From the NCBI RefSeq assembly GCF_001707885.1, contig NZ_MASS01000020.1:1-64000 (forward strand): DNA of 64,000 bases. Reading direction: 5' to 3'. Position numbers and translations under genes: made by a program. The number at the start of each line of letters is the position of its first letter. The stretch's first letter is position 1. Below, piece by piece: positions 43,981 to 52,786 of the stretch. The stretch comes from Desulfosporosinus cupriresistens. Its GTDB lineage: Bacteria > Bacillota > Desulfitobacteriia > Desulfitobacteriales > Desulfitobacteriaceae. A model generated the notes under the pieces. That model ran no database searches, was not told where the DNA came from, and was given only the letters and a program-made list of their open reading frames with translations.

Positions 43981-45344
43981 TCGCGGAGCTTCTGAGAGAG
44001 CAAATACGCATCAACTAAAGCAATTCTCTCTCCCATAGGTTTTAAACGAAAAAGTAACCGCACTAGTTCCTTTGCCAACCGATCTGAATCATGGCGAATG
44101 ACGTCCCCTTCTTGCACTAAATGTGCCTCAAAATATTTGGCACCAAGATGTTCGACGTCTTTAGGATCAGTAACGACAGGTACGGCTTCTTCCTTGACAT
44201 ACCTCATTAAACTCGTCGCTGTTACTTCCCCCTTATTGGCCAGTACCGCATCAACAAAGTTTGGACCGCAATGGTCCAGAATGGCCTTAAGGTGGTCGGA
44301 CACCCGGTAACCGTCTGTCTCCCCTTTTTCCGTCATAACATTACATACATAGACACAAGGAGCCTTTACTTCCCGGATTTTATCTCTGAGGCCTCCTACC
44401 AATAAATTGGGTAATACACTTGTATATAGACTTCCTGGACCCAGAACAATAAGATCTGCCTCCTCAAGGGCCTGCAAAGCTTCAGGCAAAGGGTGACAAT
44501 CACTAGGTTCCAGGTAAACCCGGTGAATCTTTCCTTCGGTGTCACGGACCGCTGTTTCCCCTTCAACCTGGGAGCCATCTTCAAATTCCGCCTTAAGCAC
44601 AATTTGTTCCAAAGTGGAAGGGAATACCTTGCCGCGGATAGCAAACACTTTACTAATTTTTTCGATTCCTTTTTGAAAATCGCCAAACGTATCGGTTAGC
44701 CCTGCCAGAAGCAGGTTTCCTAAACTATGCCCTTCCAGTGTTCCGCTTTCAAAACGATAAGAGAAGAGCGTGTCCATAATCTCCTCTGTATCTGCCAAGG
44801 CGACTAAGCAATTTCGCACATCCCCTGGGGGTTGAATACCCATTTCAAGCCGTAATTTTCCTGAGCTTCCACCATCATCCGCAACCGTAACAATCGCCGT
44901 AAGATTACAACTGTACTGTTTAAGTCCGCGCAGAAGAGCAGAAAGTCCGGTCCCCCCACCGACAACGACAATCTTAGGCCCTCTGCGCAAATGATGACGG
45001 GCGTAAATCACATCCACGATTCTTCCTTCGTTATCTGGGAGTACTGATGAAATAATAGAGTAGAGCATGCGTTTAAAACCTAGAATGATAGCAAAGATCC
45101 CTAAAGCACTGATGACCACACCGGCCGGCACAGCTGTGAGCGGTGTACTGCCCGTCACTCGATAGATAACCTCTCTGAACTGTAACTCAGCATAGCCAAG
45201 CGCAACTCCGTCATTCATGACTGAAAACCCAGTTGCGAACAGGAAAATTCCGAGAACCGCCAGGAGAAACCACCGTTTCACTTTCAGATTGGGGTAAAGC
45301 CACTTCAGATAGCGTGAGAGTCCCTCACTCATCTTTGGTTTCAT
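43977..45344 (-). CDS. yvcK: Gluconeogenesis factor YvcK with membrane-anchored N-terminus
   Basis: The 455-residue protein has the YvcK/CofD-like core from about residue 115: KIVVVGGGTGLSALLRGLKQYSCNLTAIVTVADDGGSSGKLR and GDVRNCLVALAD. Two membrane helices precede it (WFLLAVLGIFLFATGFSV and AVPAGVVISALGIFAIILGF), absent from the short Bacillus protein. YvcK binds UDP-sugars and affects cell-wall precursor flow and carbon use. Its ATG overlaps the rapZ stop codon as ATGA. Confidence 0.95.
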   Translation of the reverse strand: MKPKMSEGLSRYLKWLYPNLKVKRWFLLAVLGIFLFATGFSVMNDGVALGYAELQFREVIYRVTGSTPLTAVPAGVVISALGIFAIILGFKRMLYSIISSVLPDNEGRIVDVIYARHHLRRGPKIVVVGGGTGLSALLRGLKQYSCNLTAIVTVADDGGSSGKLRLEMGIQPPGDVRNCLVALADTEEIMDTLFSYRFESGTLEGHSLGNLLLAGLTDTFGDFQKGIEKISKVFAIRGKVFPSTLEQIVLKAEFEDGSQVEGETAVRDTEGKIHRVYLEPSDCHPLPEALQALEEADLIVLGPGSLYTSVLPNLLVGGLRDKIREVKAPCVYVCNVMTEKGETDGYRVSDHLKAILDHCGPNFVDAVLANKGEVTATSLMRYVKEEAVPVVTDPKDVEHLGAKYFEAHLVQEGDVIRHDSDRLAKELVRLLFRLKPMGERIALVDAYLLSQKLRE

Positions 45345-46234
45345 CGCGCCGTTCCATGTTTCTGATTTTTCAAGGCGTCCCGATGTTTAACACTGATGGC
45401 GTAATTACGTTCCTTTAAAAATTGTCCAACCCGTTCCGCAATGGCCACGGAGCGGTGTTGTCCACCGGTACACCCGATCCCAATAACCAAGTGTGTTTTA
45501 CCCTCTTTAACATAATTAGGGAGGATATATTCAAGTAAGGATAGGTACTTCTCCATGAACTCTTGGGCCATTGGATTGCCAAAGACATATTCCTGGACCA
45601 GGTTATGCTCCCCAGTCAGCGGACGTAAAGTCTCAACATAAAATGGATTCGGCAAAAAACGCACATCCATGACAAGATCACCGTCCATAGGAATTCCATA
45701 TTTAAAGCCGAAGGATATCACGGAAACAGCCATTTGTTCCAGACCTTGTGCTTTACCAAATAACTCAGCCACTTGACTACGGAGTTGTTGAGAGCTTAAG
45801 TTGGACGTGTCAATAATATCGTCGGCCCGGATTCTTAGCTCCTCCAGTTGTAGACGTTCAGCCTGAATGCCATCTAGAACTCGACCACGAGGAGAAAGAG
45901 GATGCCGACGTCGCGATTCTTTGTAACGGCGGATTAACGTTTCATCCGATGAATCCAGAAAGAGGACTCGCAGATGAAAGCCCTCCTTTTCCAAATTGCT
46001 TAAGGCTTCACTCAGTGAGGAAAAAAATTCTCCTCCGCGCAAATCACAAACAATCGCTGCTTTAGAAACCTTGCCTCGGGACTGGGCACAAAGCTCCGCA
46101 AATTTCACAAGAAAGGTGGGTGGCAAATTGTCAACACAGAAAAACCCTTGATCTTCAAGACTTTGCATTGCCTGAGTTCTTCCAGCACCAGATAAACCCG
46201 TGATGACCACTAGCTCTAATCCTTTTTTATCCAC
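45341..46234 (-). CDS. rapZ: RNase adapter / nucleotide-binding protein RapZ
   Basis: The chosen GTG start, behind AGGGGGTGAAA, gives 297 residues, the usual size; the longer frame overlaps the upstream gene. Motifs are the P-loop [56 protein letters not shown] and the C-terminal SFGFKYGIP and GIGCTGGQHRSVAIAERV. RapZ (YvcJ) binds small RNA or nucleotides and works in amino-sugar control. It is coupled to yvcK. Confidence 0.96.
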   Translation of the reverse strand: MDKKGLELVVITGLSGAGRTQAMQSLEDQGFFCVDNLPPTFLVKFAELCAQSRGKVSKAAIVCDLRGGEFFSSLSEALSNLEKEGFHLRVLFLDSSDETLIRRYKESRRRHPLSPRGRVLDGIQAERLQLEELRIRADDIIDTSNLSSQQLRSQVAELFGKAQGLEQMAVSVISFGFKYGIPMDGDLVMDVRFLPNPFYVETLRPLTGEHNLVQEYVFGNPMAQEFMEKYLSLLEYILPNYVKEGKTHLVIGIGCTGGQHRSVAIAERVGQFLKERNYAISVKHRDALKNQKHGTAR

Positions 46235-46271
46235 TACTTTCACCCCCTGCTCTGATTTTAAATTACGGCTG

Positions 46272-47462
46272 TCACTTAGCTGATAAAGCCTTTCCAGCTT
46301 TCCCCTGAGCACTGGCGAGTGCATCCTCCGGCGAGACGTTTCCTGCCAGCGAATTTCTCCAGGCTTCATCTTGAAGGGGAATCAACTTCCACTCAGGGGC
46401 ATCTCCTTCCAAAGCCCAGGCCTTAGTCAAAGCACTATTTGCCTGGGGAAAGACACCTTTCTGGACTTCGGGAAGACGATAATATCCCATATTGGCTGGG
46501 AGAAGACGTCCAGCTTGCATCAGAGCTCCTTCAACTCCCACAGCAAGCAGTGCGCTTTCCACGGTTTGAATCGCTGGCATCATTGCTTCATTTGTCCCAA
46601 CCACAGAATTAGCAATTCCCAGTGTCGATCCCAAAAGCGGTTGTCCTGGCCCACTCACCAATTCCACCAGCGGCATACTTCCCCAAGGCACATTTTGCCC
46701 ATTTAAGAGTTTCGCTTGACTCGCTCCCGCTATCATGTAGGGTGTTTGCCCACCCGCAAAGGACGCTAAAGTGTTTGGATCAATACGCAGGACTTTACTA
46801 CTCTGCCAAGTCAAGAGTTGTTGAAGAAACGCCACGTTGCTGGGATCGTTGATAACCGGTTTGCCCGCATTCATCAACTTCCCACCTTGCCCCCTCCACC
46901 ATGCTGAAAGTGTGGCGGTATCCGCGGCTGTAACGGAAACCCCTCCTTTAGTTGAAAAAAGGTCAGCCAAACTGGCAGGGACAGTAGCTGTATCCGTTCT
47001 AAAATAAAGCAAAGGAACATCTGTCAACCAAGGGAGAGCATACTCCACTCCCCCAAATCGGAAACCAGCCAACGTTGCAGGAAAAGCATCCCGATCCAGA
47101 TATGCTGTAGGTGCTAACGCCCCCTGCCCGTAAAGTTGGCGAAGTATCTCTCTCGAAGCAATAAATATTTCCGGACCTTTCCCTCCCGCTTCGGCTTGGT
47201 AAGAAAAAGCTACAAAGTTTTGTTCCGGCACATATTTGAGCTTAATGATCACCTCAGGATGGGTCTTCATGATTGTTTGAATCTGTCCTTGTAAAGCAGC
47301 TACCTCAGCCCCTTGTAGGGTATGCCAGACTTCGACTACTGCGGGTGCCGGTCCTCCTGGTTGTCCTGTCTGGGGTGTTTTCGTGCACCCGGCAACGACT
47401 ATCAATATAAGTATGCAAAACCAACTCAATAAGGTTTTACACAGAAAATTTCGGGAATTCAT
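46272..47462 (-). CDS. Orphan extracellular substrate-binding lipoprotein (family 1 type)
   Basis: From the ATG MNSRNFLCK the protein has 396 residues. A lipoprotein signal with lipobox VVAGC ends near residue 23. The rest looks like a family 1 solute-binding protein: EVWHTLQGAEVAALQGQIQTIMKTHPEVIIKLKYVPEQNF, then YALPWLTDVPLLYFRTD. No permease or ATPase genes are near it. It may serve a distant ABC transporter or another surface role. The gene is 37 bases upstream of rapZ. Confidence 0.85.
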   Translation of the reverse strand: MNSRNFLCKTLLSWFCILILIVVAGCTKTPQTGQPGGPAPAVVEVWHTLQGAEVAALQGQIQTIMKTHPEVIIKLKYVPEQNFVAFSYQAEAGGKGPEIFIASREILRQLYGQGALAPTAYLDRDAFPATLAGFRFGGVEYALPWLTDVPLLYFRTDTATVPASLADLFSTKGGVSVTAADTATLSAWWRGQGGKLMNAGKPVINDPSNVAFLQQLLTWQSSKVLRIDPNTLASFAGGQTPYMIAGASQAKLLNGQNVPWGSMPLVELVSGPGQPLLGSTLGIANSVVGTNEAMMPAIQTVESALLAVGVEGALMQAGRLLPANMGYYRLPEVQKGVFPQANSALTKAWALEGDAPEWKLIPLQDEAWRNSLAGNVSPEDALASAQGKAGKALSAK

Positions 47463-47477
47463 GTTACTGCACTCCAT

Positions 47478-49226
47478 TCATTCGTCATACCGGTAGGCCT
47501 TCACGCTCCCATGTTGATAGTGAAAAAGATACCAGCATGACCCGTTGGATTCCCCAACCTTTAATACATCAGAAGTGAACCGGGCCACTGCCGTGTTGCG
47601 ATTCCACTGACGTCGGTCCATTTCTACTGACTCTGGAATCACATTTGCCCAATAACTGGCTCGCCGAATGGTCTCCTGCTCAGTTCTCCACTCCTCTGCT
47701 TCCTCCTCAGCCTCCGAGCCTACTTCGAGCCAATCAGGAACGTTGCGTGGACGCTCCCACATGTAATAATCAAAACGCAAGGCATCGCGGAGTTTATCCC
47801 ACAAAACAGCGTCATAGGGTACTGTACTCGCCACGAATTCCCAGAGTTTGTCAAACAGGGCTTTACCTGACCATTGTCGGTAAAACCAACCTTCTTGCTG
47901 CCAAAACTCTGCGAATTGATCGTAAAAATCAAACGGTGTTGCAAAGAGTTTAAGAATTTCATGCAAGGCGTGGGCGAACTTCTTTGAATTATAGTATTTA
48001 TCGATTAAGTCTTCCATGCGTTGCAATTGAAGTATCTCACTATGTGACATGAACGGGGTTTCTAAAATCGTATAGGGTGGATCTGGGGTGAATACGAGAC
48101 CATAACGTTTGCTTTGCAGACGAAGCCCCGACCCTTTAAGTACTTTTAAAAACCCGAGCTGGAGCATATCTGGTTTTATTAGGTAGACATCGTTAAAAGA
48201 GATCCGAAAAGTAGACCAGTTTTCCTCCGGTAATCCGGCAATCAGATCAAGGTGCAGCGGTATTTCAAAGCTTTGCAATTCTGGTATAAATTTTTTCCAG
48301 TCCTCAAAATTTTGCGGGCGCGCAACAATCTCAAGTGTCGGTAAATGAGTCGATTGTACCCCAATTTCCAATTGGATTAAACCACGTGGATAATTTCTAA
48401 AATAATCCATCCATTCATCATCCAATAGGTCTCCTGCTATTTCACAATGAACACGAATTCGGTGGGCATCGGGGAGCTTCTCGCTCTCTTCCTGCACTAT
48501 ATTCAAAATCTCCATAGCATGACGCTTATTAGCATTAAACGTGCGATCCACAAACTTTATTGTTCCCACACCGCTTTCCAGTAAGTGACGAAACATTCTC
48601 CGAAACCGCTCTGGCTCTAAAAATCGAACACCCTTAAACGTCGAGGACAAGCAATACTGACAGTTAAATGGACATCCCCTAGTTGTTTCAACATAGACAA
48701 GACGGCCTGTGAAGTCTTCAATCTCTGTATATGGAAGCGGGAGATCGTTTAAATCAGGCGATGCTGGTCTAGGAGGATTGACCGTGATCTTACCGTTTTC
48801 TGACCAAGCTATACCTGCTACGTGAGAAAGGTCACGACCGTTTTGCCATCCGATAAGTAGCTCTAAAAATGTCTTTTCCCCTTCGCCGATAACAAGGGCA
48901 TCCACTTCTCGATGCTCGCGAAGAAACTCCTCAGCCTCAAACGATACTTCTGGGCCTCCGATGACGAACCGTGTATCTGGACAAACTGGGTGAAGACGCC
49001 TGATCAGCGCTGCTATCTCTTTCATATTCCAAATATAACAGGAAAAGCCAATGACATCGGCCTTGGCTTCATAGATTTCTCCGGCAATTTGATCAAGGTG
49101 TTCATTAATGCTAAATTCCCGAAGCAAGACATCCGGATAAACTGCGCGAACCTCTTCTCGCAAATAGCGAAGGGCTAGATTCGTATGAACATATTTTGCA
49201 TTGAGGGCAACTAAAAGAACACGCAA
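47478..49226 (-). CDS. B12-binding radical SAM protein
   Basis: From a TTG giving MRVLLVALNAKYVHTNLALRYLR, the protein has 582 residues. The N-terminal 140 residues form a cobalamin-binding-type domain (DVIGFSCYIWNMKEIAALIRRL, FVIGGPEVSFEAEEFL). The radical SAM part has the cluster motif CPFNCQYC at about residue 185, then a TIM-barrel. The C-terminal part resembles DUF4080. Members are predicted methyltransferases or related enzymes of unknown substrate. The longer frame upstream lacks a ribosome site. It is 15 bases before the orphan binding protein gene. Confidence 0.88.
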   Translation of the reverse strand: MRVLLVALNAKYVHTNLALRYLREEVRAVYPDVLLREFSINEHLDQIAGEIYEAKADVIGFSCYIWNMKEIAALIRRLHPVCPDTRFVIGGPEVSFEAEEFLREHREVDALVIGEGEKTFLELLIGWQNGRDLSHVAGIAWSENGKITVNPPRPASPDLNDLPLPYTEIEDFTGRLVYVETTRGCPFNCQYCLSSTFKGVRFLEPERFRRMFRHLLESGVGTIKFVDRTFNANKRHAMEILNIVQEESEKLPDAHRIRVHCEIAGDLLDDEWMDYFRNYPRGLIQLEIGVQSTHLPTLEIVARPQNFEDWKKFIPELQSFEIPLHLDLIAGLPEENWSTFRISFNDVYLIKPDMLQLGFLKVLKGSGLRLQSKRYGLVFTPDPPYTILETPFMSHSEILQLQRMEDLIDKYYNSKKFAHALHEILKLFATPFDFYDQFAEFWQQEGWFYRQWSGKALFDKLWEFVASTVPYDAVLWDKLRDALRFDYYMWERPRNVPDWLEVGSEAEEEAEEWRTEQETIRRASYWANVIPESVEMDRRQWNRNTAVARFTSDVLKVGESNGSCWYLFHYQHGSVKAYRYDE

Positions 49227-49335
49227 TTCTGCCACTTCCCTTCGCTTTAAGTATAGCGGTTTAGGCCCCTTATTGCAATTCTTGTGCCAGAATGCACGAG
49301 AGCAAACAAAATAACGAAACGAGACACCCCAAAGG

Positions 49336-49361
49336 GTCCAATGCCTGAACAGGCATTGGAC
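49336..49361. terminator. Perfect inverted repeat after the deacetylase gene
   Basis: GTCCAATGCCTG and CAGGCATTGGAC form a 12-bp perfect palindrome with a 2-base centre. It lies between the deacetylase stop and the radical SAM gene and is probably a terminator, although the T-run is poor. Confidence 0.5.
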
Positions 49362-49385
49362 TCCTTTGTTCATGGACACTGAATT

Positions 49386-50498
49386 TCAGCTCTGGAATCC
49401 CCCCGGGAAAAGGATTGGAGCAACTTTCGGCGTAATTACACCGAAGGAATATCCTTGTTGCTTGAGGTATTGAATAATCTGGGGTAGCGCATCAATCGTT
49501 GTGATCTTAGCTCCTGCGTCATGCATTAAAATAATAGTCCTCGCTTTACCCGGCACTTGATTTTCCACGTTTTGAACGAGTTGCTCTGCCAGGACAAGAG
49601 AAGCGTCAGCGTCTCCGCTACTGACGTTCCAGTCATAGATCAAGTAATCTGCAGCATCGAGTGCATTATAATAGTTGACATGAAAATGGCCCTGAGTTCC
49701 ACCCGGTGCCCGAACAATTTTGGGACGGACTTTAAGGGTTTTAAAAATAAGTTCTTCCGTCTGTTTAATTTCCGCCAAAAAAGTCTCTGGACTGCGATAA
49801 AGCAAATTATAATCATGGGAATAACTGTGATTTCCTATCCCCTCCCCTTGCTCATATTCGGCTTTTAAGAGGTCAGGATACTTTTCCACTTGCCTTCCCA
49901 CTACGAAAAACGTTGCTTTTACACCTTCATCCTGAAGGATCTTAAGGATACGAGGCGTAGTTTGAGGGTAGGGACCGTCATCAAATGTCAAATAAGCAAT
50001 TTTTTTCGGTTCTACATTAAACACTCTTACCCGCATGGCCAGCCCCGGCGCACTCGGTGGAATACCACTCAAGAGATAATAGGGATGAATTGGGGTCTGA
50101 GGCAGAGCCGCTGGGGGCGTGGGCGCAGGATTGTCATCACTTTCGTCCGCAAGAACTGGAGGAACGGTATCGGTTTCTTGTTCGGGTATTGGTTCCGTAG
50201 TCTGTTCAGGTAACGGTTCTGTCTCCTGCTCGGGTATCGGTGCTGTCTCCTGCTCAGGCCTTGGCTCTGTCTCCTGCTTGGGCATTGGTTCCGCCTCTTG
50301 TTCGGGTATTGGCTCTGTCGTCTGATCCGGTGTTGGTACCTGTGTGCTTGCTGGATCTGAGGAATGAGGGGTTTGAATTGGCCCGGTGGTTCCCGACGTA
50401 GAAGTCGTCACTGGATGACATCCCCCTATATATACGCTTGTCAGAAGTGTCAGCATCACAATGGTTACACGCCATCTCTGCCAATGTTTTATCCTCAT
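49386..50498 (-). CDS. Polysaccharide deacetylase lipoprotein with Pro/Glu repeat linker
   Basis: The 370-residue protein starts at the ATG after GGGGGTGGG. A lipobox SVYIGGC ends near residue 25. Residues about 45-120 form a linker of eight-residue repeats (EPIPEQET and variants), then a NodB domain: IAYLTFDDGPYPQTTPRILKILQDEGVKATFFVVGRQ, GNHSYSHDYNLLYRS and RAPGG. It likely removes acetyl groups from peptidoglycan or other glycans at the cell surface. The repeats at DNA level may vary in number between strains. Confidence 0.93.
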   Translation of the reverse strand: MRIKHWQRWRVTIVMLTLLTSVYIGGCHPVTTSTSGTTGPIQTPHSSDPASTQVPTPDQTTEPIPEQEAEPMPKQETEPRPEQETAPIPEQETEPLPEQTTEPIPEQETDTVPPVLADESDDNPAPTPPAALPQTPIHPYYLLSGIPPSAPGLAMRVRVFNVEPKKIAYLTFDDGPYPQTTPRILKILQDEGVKATFFVVGRQVEKYPDLLKAEYEQGEGIGNHSYSHDYNLLYRSPETFLAEIKQTEELIFKTLKVRPKIVRAPGGTQGHFHVNYYNALDAADYLIYDWNVSSGDADASLVLAEQLVQNVENQVPGKARTIILMHDAGAKITTIDALPQIIQYLKQQGYSFGVITPKVAPILFPGGFQS

Positions 50499-50518
50499 AG
50501 TGCCCACCCCCAATCTAG

Positions 50519-50552
50519 ATGTTCGTAATTCGTAGTTCGCTATATAATACTT
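50519..50552. repeat. Partial TTCGTAGTTCG repeat
   Basis: The stretch GTTCGTAATTCGTAGTTCGC is a half-palindrome related to the larger palindromes at 52635 and 52751. It lies just upstream of the deacetylase gene. Confidence 0.5.
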
Positions 50553-50700
50553 TATTTGTACTTGGAATATCAGATCACGGACAAACTCTTAGATTTATTT
50601 AACTAGAACGGGAATAATATAGTTCAAAACTCCATTAAGTATCTTCAATTGTATTCCCTTATTATTGATAATCGCCTGTCTTCATTTTCTTCAGCTATAT

Positions 50701-51714
50701 TTACAACAACACATCCATGTTGATCTCTTCAAGTGTTGCACAACCCGTCAAAATCATAGCCTGTTTTAGTTCATTGGTCATTGTTTTAAGCGCTAAAGAG
50801 ATCCCCTCGGCGCCTCCACCGTATGCGGAGATAATAAGCGGTCTTCCAATCAGGACTGCATCCGCACCGAGTGCCAACATTTTTAATACATCTGTACCGG
50901 ATCGAATTCCACCATCAACGATTACTGGGATTCGTCCATGAACGGCGGCAGCAATTTCCGACAGAATCTCAGCCGTGCCGGGCGTATGATCAAGCACTCG
51001 TCCGCCGTGGTTCGATACGACAATTGCTGCTGCACCCACTTCAATCGCCACTTCCGCCTCGTCCACCGTCATAATGCCTTTAATAATAAATGGTAAAGAT
51101 GTGCTGGAAATGATTTCTTTCATTTCTTCTTTTGTTTTAGGACCAACGGGTTGTCCCTTTAAAGCCATAGTAACTAGACCTGCTCCATCTATGTCCATAC
51201 CTACCGCTAAGACCCTCGCTTCCTCAGCGCGCCGCAGATATTTGAGGACCTCTTCCTGCTCCCTAGGTTTAATGAACGGAATACCTCGACCTTGGCCCTT
51301 GACTATAGCATCCACCCCAGAATTATACATTGCCGGGTCCGCTCCATCCCCAGTACACGCTAAAGTCCCTGCAGTTAGACACCCCTGAATTATTGCCTCT
51401 GCCCATTCTTCTTCGTTCAAAGCCCCACCCATGTTATAAACATTACCGGTAATCGGTGCGCCCAGAATTGGCGTAGCCAGATCTAGTCCGAAAAGTTTGT
51501 AGGTTGTATCCGGATTTTTAGCACCATGAAGTGTCCTCATATTAAGACGAAATGCAGCCAGCATTTCCACATTACTTTTAAAAGATGCCCCGGTTCCTAG
51601 TCCTCCCATACCTGGAACTTCACCTGCACAGGCTTTGCCATTACACTCGGGACAAACCCTACAAAATCCCTTAAGCTTTTCTCGGGCAGTTTGGCGAACT
51701 GTTTTCATATCCAT
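50701..51714 (-). CDS. Alpha-hydroxy-acid oxidising FMN protein
   Basis: The ATG after GGAGGAG gives 337 residues. It has the FMN-dependent alpha-hydroxy-acid dehydrogenase pattern (LFGLDLATPILGAPITGN, LPFIIKGIMTVDEAEVAIEVGAAAIVVSNHGGRVLDHTPGTAEILSEIA, PVIVDGGIRSGTDVLKMLALGADAVLIGRP). An N-terminal CRVCPECNGKAC motif could bind a cluster or metal, typical of the clostridial subgroup. Substrates may be lactate or glycolate, but are not known. It stands alone. Confidence 0.92.
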   Translation of the reverse strand: MDMKTVRQTAREKLKGFCRVCPECNGKACAGEVPGMGGLGTGASFKSNVEMLAAFRLNMRTLHGAKNPDTTYKLFGLDLATPILGAPITGNVYNMGGALNEEEWAEAIIQGCLTAGTLACTGDGADPAMYNSGVDAIVKGQGRGIPFIKPREQEEVLKYLRRAEEARVLAVGMDIDGAGLVTMALKGQPVGPKTKEEMKEIISSTSLPFIIKGIMTVDEAEVAIEVGAAAIVVSNHGGRVLDHTPGTAEILSEIAAAVHGRIPVIVDGGIRSGTDVLKMLALGADAVLIGRPLIISAYGGGAEGISLALKTMTNELKQAMILTGCATLEEINMDVLL

Positions 51715-51770
51715 TACATACTCCTCCATTTTTCTGTTAGATACGATGCATCGTGCCTATAGCGACTTTA

Positions 51771-52616
51771 TTAATCAAAAGCACTGTTACTATTATTTGT
51801 TTCTGAAAGAGTTCTATCCAGAACATAGCGTTCAATGGCTTCCGCCACCCCATCTTCCTGATTCGTTACTGTCACAATATCCGCTTGTTCCTTAATTGCC
51901 GATTGAGCATTTCCCATTGCCACACCTAGACCCGCGTACTTAATCATTTCTAAATCATTGAAACTATCTCCAATCGCCATCACATCTTCTTGGACAATTC
52001 CTAGACGTTCGGCTAATGCGGCCAGAGCAACCCCTTTGTTGACAGCACAATCCGTCATTTCTAGAAAACAAGGCTTGGACTTAGTAATATTCACCTTTTC
52101 CCCATAACGTTGTCTCAACAAAGGAGCCATTTGGTCTAGCTCCGCTTCCTCTCCCATCAGAAGAATTTTCTCTATTCCTTCGGGTTCTTGGGAAAGGATG
52201 ATTAAGAGATCTGCTTCCTCGATACGGACACTGGAAATTTGCGCATAATCGCGCGAAAATCCATTCCGTTTTGTCGTAATGACACGGTCTTTAAGATAAA
52301 TCTGGGTATAGACCCCCTGTTCTAAAACATACCGAACAATTTCAGCTGCCACAGCACTGGGAATAACTCGCCGAAAAAGAATATCACCGCTTAAAGCCTG
52401 TTGAACCATCGCTCCATGATATGTAATCACCGGGACGTCCAGTTTTAGTTGTTCTGCATAAGGACGGGTAGAAATAGGCATACGCCCGGTAGCAATTGTT
52501 ACTTTAACGCCTTGGGCCTGAGCCCTTTGAATCGCCTTCTCAACTCGAGGGGAAATTGTCCAATCATCCCTAAGCAACGTATCATCCAGATCCATAGCTA
52601 TTAACCGAATCGCCAC
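51771..52616 (-). CDS. Cof-type HAD hydrolase
   Basis: The 281-residue protein is a HAD phosphatase of the Cof/IIB group: MDLDDTLLRDDWTISPRVEKAIQRAQAQGVKVTIATGR, a cap domain, KGVALAALAERLGI and IGDSFNDLEMIKYAGLGVAMGNA. It dephosphorylates sugar phosphates or cofactors; the exact substrate is not predictable. It follows uvrA in direction but is separated from it by repeats. Confidence 0.93.
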   Translation of the reverse strand: MAIRLIAMDLDDTLLRDDWTISPRVEKAIQRAQAQGVKVTIATGRMPISTRPYAEQLKLDVPVITYHGAMVQQALSGDILFRRVIPSAVAAEIVRYVLEQGVYTQIYLKDRVITTKRNGFSRDYAQISSVRIEEADLLIILSQEPEGIEKILLMGEEAELDQMAPLLRQRYGEKVNITKSKPCFLEMTDCAVNKGVALAALAERLGIVQEDVMAIGDSFNDLEMIKYAGLGVAMGNAQSAIKEQADIVTVTNQEDGVAEAIERYVLDRTLSETNNSNSAFD

Positions 52617-52634
52617 GACCTTACCACTCCTTAG

Positions 52635-52654
52635 TTCGTAGTTCGAACTACGAA
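52635..52654. repeat. 20-bp perfect palindrome
   Basis: TTCGTAGTTCGAACTACGAA is self-complementary. It lies just upstream of the HAD gene and is followed by ATATCCT units (ATATCCTATATCCTATAT). It belongs to the dispersed palindrome family. Confidence 0.75.
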
Positions 52655-52750
52655 TATCCTATATCCTATATCCCATATTCCATTGTGCCTCTAAGCATTA
52701 TTCTATATTATTCGACAGAGAAAAGGCCATTCCTTTCCCCTTGTGACAAA

Positions 52751-52784
52751 TTAGTAGTTCGTGGTTCGAACCACGAACTACTAA
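52751..52784. repeat. 34-bp perfect palindrome next to uvrA
   Basis: A perfect 34-base palindrome with core TTCGTGGTTCGAACCACGAA and arms TTAGTAG/CTACTAA. It ends two bases before the uvrA stop codon. It may act as a terminator or mRNA-stabilising element and is the best copy of the family. Confidence 0.85.
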
Positions 52785-52786
52785 TA

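Noticed and set aside
49890..50325. Plus-strand frames over the deacetylase linker
   Set aside because: They are shadows of the Pro/Glu repeat codons on the opposite strand.
52751..52784. LexA-type SOS box near uvrA
   Set aside because: The palindrome contains TTCGAA-type cores, but not the GAACnnnnGTTC pattern, lies at the 3' end of uvrA, and similar copies flank unrelated genes.
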